DNA of 64,000 nucleotides, taken from assembly GCA_022829145.1 (NCBI GenBank), contig CM040745.1, positions 22,350,906 through 22,414,905 on the forward strand, given 5' to 3'. The stretch comes from Albula goreensis. Its lineage: Eukaryota > Chordata > Actinopteri > Albuliformes > Albulidae. The position numbers and the translations under genes are program-made. The notes beneath the pieces were generated by a model. That model searched no databases. It was not told where the DNA came from and was given only the letters and a program-made list of their open reading frames with translations. Shown in pieces: positions 62,123 to 64,000 of the stretch (positions are counted from its first letter, which is position 1; each line of letters starts with the position of its first letter).

Positions 62123-62590
62123 ATGTTTAATGCTCCTCATTTTTACTGTAGTACTGTGCCATAATGATGGTAGCGGTTAGAGGGTGGATTGGGATTAAGA
62201 TGAGATATTGCATAGAACTGGTGTGCTGCTTGAAGATTCATGTCATATCTATTCATTCTTATGGTCACATTAAGCTCACCAATTTACTACATTCTAATCG
62301 CAATTGAGGACACTGTCTTACATTGAATTGTATCTAAAATGTCTTTTTGACCTTAGATAGCCTTATTGTTGAGTCTATGAAGGCCATGGCAAATCCATTA
62401 CTACATATTATCACACAGATTTGTCAACTGACCATATTGTATGCACTTCAGTCACTCTGTATATGTATGCATCCTAAATACCTAAATGCAGTGTAACCAA
62501 ATGTTAATGAGAATTTTCTTTCAAGCTTTCTTTGAACTTGCAAGATATGATTACATAAAAGTAGCCGGTCACCAGCATTAACCACTCTTA

Positions 62591-62620
62591 CAAAAAACAA
62601 ACAAACAAACAAACAAAAAA
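62591..62620. repeat. (CAAA)n tract
   Basis: About five CAAA units between A-rich ends. Confidence 0.85.
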
Positions 62621-63126
62621 CCCGAAACAAGGGTGTGGTGACATGACTTCATTGCAGGGTGCTATCACAGTGTCTTTCACTTTCAATCTGGTCGTGCATC
62701 CTACCCTCCCCTAAATCCAATTGAAACGGTAATTAGCCACTCAGAATTAGCCAGTGCATACACTGTGTGACTTAAATTCCAATCTAAATGCGTACTATGA
62801 GTGAAGCTATTATTCTACAGGTTTTAACATTTGACGTCGGGTAAATTATGCCAACATTTCTTCTCAGTTTGACATATGATAAAGCATATATGCCACTTAC
62901 ACTGATGAAATAATAAATTCGCAATCAGTTTCCCCAAGCTCATTTACAGAAAAAGGCATTTGGACAAGCAGTTATTGACTACTTCGGGAAAAAAAAATGT
63001 TACTTGCATGGTAACCTGTTTCGCAACCTGTTTGTAAAAGTAACTGCCGACTATATAGAGACAAGCTGTAGGTTTAATCGCAATGACGTTAACTCTCTGT
63101 TTCACCTGATATGATCACGGGTATGT

Positions 63127-63389
63127 GTGCAGCTGGCTTGCCAAGAGAGGAGGCATGGTTCCAAATGTAGGGCATCGGTCCTCTCAGGCAGCGGGTGGAG
63201 ATTCGCTGAATTGATTAGCATTAGTCGCTGGCTCGTCCCGCAGCCCAATCAGGACGCAGAACTGCCAGAAGACAAACATCTGCTCCTGAACTCGGGCAGT
63301 AGCACTAGCAGGGCTTGATGAACACAGAACGGACCAGAGCAGCAACAAGTGAGGAAACATCCATCTGACTCAAACCAGACAGCCTAATG
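63127..63389 (+). promoter_or_regulatory. CpG-richer block with CCAATCAG, possible promoter of the next gene
   Basis: GC and CpG content rise relative to flanking DNA. CCAATCAG lies at 63245-63252. Two donor-like sites follow on the + strand: CAA|GTGAGG at 63349 and ATG|GTAACG at 63390. This fits a promoter and untranslated first exon, but no transcript evidence exists here. Confidence 0.3.
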
Positions 63390-63493
63390 GTAACGGACTT
63401 CCATTACTGCACTTGATTTCTATGGAGAAGCCCTGTTTTTTTGCCTTGGGAGGAACAATTTGACGCATATTATCTATTAATTAACCAATTAAA

Positions 63494-63499
63494 CTATTA

Positions 63500-63536
<37 letters not shown>
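63494..63536. repeat. (ATT)n microsatellite
   Basis: About 13 ATT units between the CpG-richer block and the candidate signal-peptide exon. Confidence 0.9.
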
Positions 63537-63537
<1 letters not shown>

Positions 63538-63784
63538 GTTGTAGTAGCAGAAGTATGTTACATTGGTGACTTAATTGCGGTTTTGCATTTTATTCCGCGT
63601 AATAAAAAGATACATGGACTTTAGTTAAGAAAATATCGAAAATGCAGAGAGTATTTAGCGCAGTTTGTTGAAAGGCGGACTCACCTTTTGTGCTGTTGTC
63701 CAGAGTGATGCTATGGCTTAAGTGGTGAAATAGGATCAGGACTGTAAACATACTGCAATATAGGTATTCTGCAAGGCGCAAGGC

Positions 63785-63842
63785 ATGGGGTACAGTAGCT
63801 TAGTGATGACTTTGCTGGTATTTCTCGTGCATTCTGCATATG
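63785..63842 (+). CDS. Candidate first coding exon with signal peptide (gene continues beyond window)
   Basis: An ATG in a good Kozak context (GGCATGG) opens MGYSSLVMTLLVFLVHSAY. This has a hydrophobic core (LVMTLLVFLV) and small residues near a possible cleavage site (HSAYG), as in a secretory signal peptide. It could splice in phase 1 at ATG|GTATAA, a weak donor; phase 1 after a signal peptide is common in secreted and extracellular-matrix proteins. Unspliced reading stops at codon 34. In human, PCBP3 is followed by COL6A1 on the same strand, but nothing here identifies the gene. Confidence 0.25.
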
Positions 63843-64000
63843 GTATAATTATCAAGAGAATAATGACGGCGGTTAAGCTTTTTTGATATCCTTTTTAACC
63901 CTCCCCGTAGGAGCTAACACACTTTCACGTATTTTCACTTATTTTTTCTTACATGCTTTTTCATTTTTACTTTGGGATGAAAAACCTTAAACATCGATCA

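Overview
This is AT-rich vertebrate genomic DNA with long introns, canonical GT-AG splice sites, many (TA)n/(CA)n/(CT)n microsatellites and a few decayed transposons. The one clear protein-coding gene is a close relative of human PCBP3. The repeat types (a hAT-type MITE ending in a 'GCAACGCCCCTG'-like terminus, a degraded LINE, a Tc1-like fragment) fit a ray-finned fish. The species cannot be named from the window. Most open frames in the window are short chance ORFs.

Layout. 1-10.9 kb: no recognised gene; a TIR element at 4.2-4.8 kb and microsatellites at 6.1-6.5 kb. 10.9-12.1 kb: a run of well-formed but unidentified candidate exons on the + strand. 12-21.8 kb: no recognised gene; repeats and some stretches that look like conserved non-coding DNA. 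21.8-24.3 kb: two CpG-rich blocks, each ending in a splice-donor-like site, proposed as pcbp3 promoters or first exons. 24.3-35.2 kb: presumed first intron. 35.2-43.3 kb: twelve pcbp3 coding exons encoding 327 aa with three KH domains. 43.3-48.5 kb: proposed long 3' UTR ending at a strong poly(A) signal; a second, human-like C-terminal exon lies inside it, one base out of frame. 48.5-64 kb: intergenic, with a short inverted-repeat element, a strong hairpin, a Tc1-like fragment, a LINE fossil, a hAT MITE with an 8-bp target duplication, and at the right edge a CpG-richer block followed by a possible signal-peptide exon of the next gene.

The predicted protein is a poly(rC)-binding KH protein. 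The locus shows several possible alternative-splicing devices: a tandem (NAGNAG) acceptor, a possible 21-nt microexon, two real very short exons that interrupt the KH1 RNA-binding loop, three possible C-termini, and C/U-rich tracts that the protein itself might bind. I found no convincing new molecular system. The most useful leads are the frame-shifted alternative C-terminal exon, the unidentified exon chain at 10.9-12.1 kb, the microsatellite-linked 40-bp repeat pair, and the hairpin at 56.1 kb.
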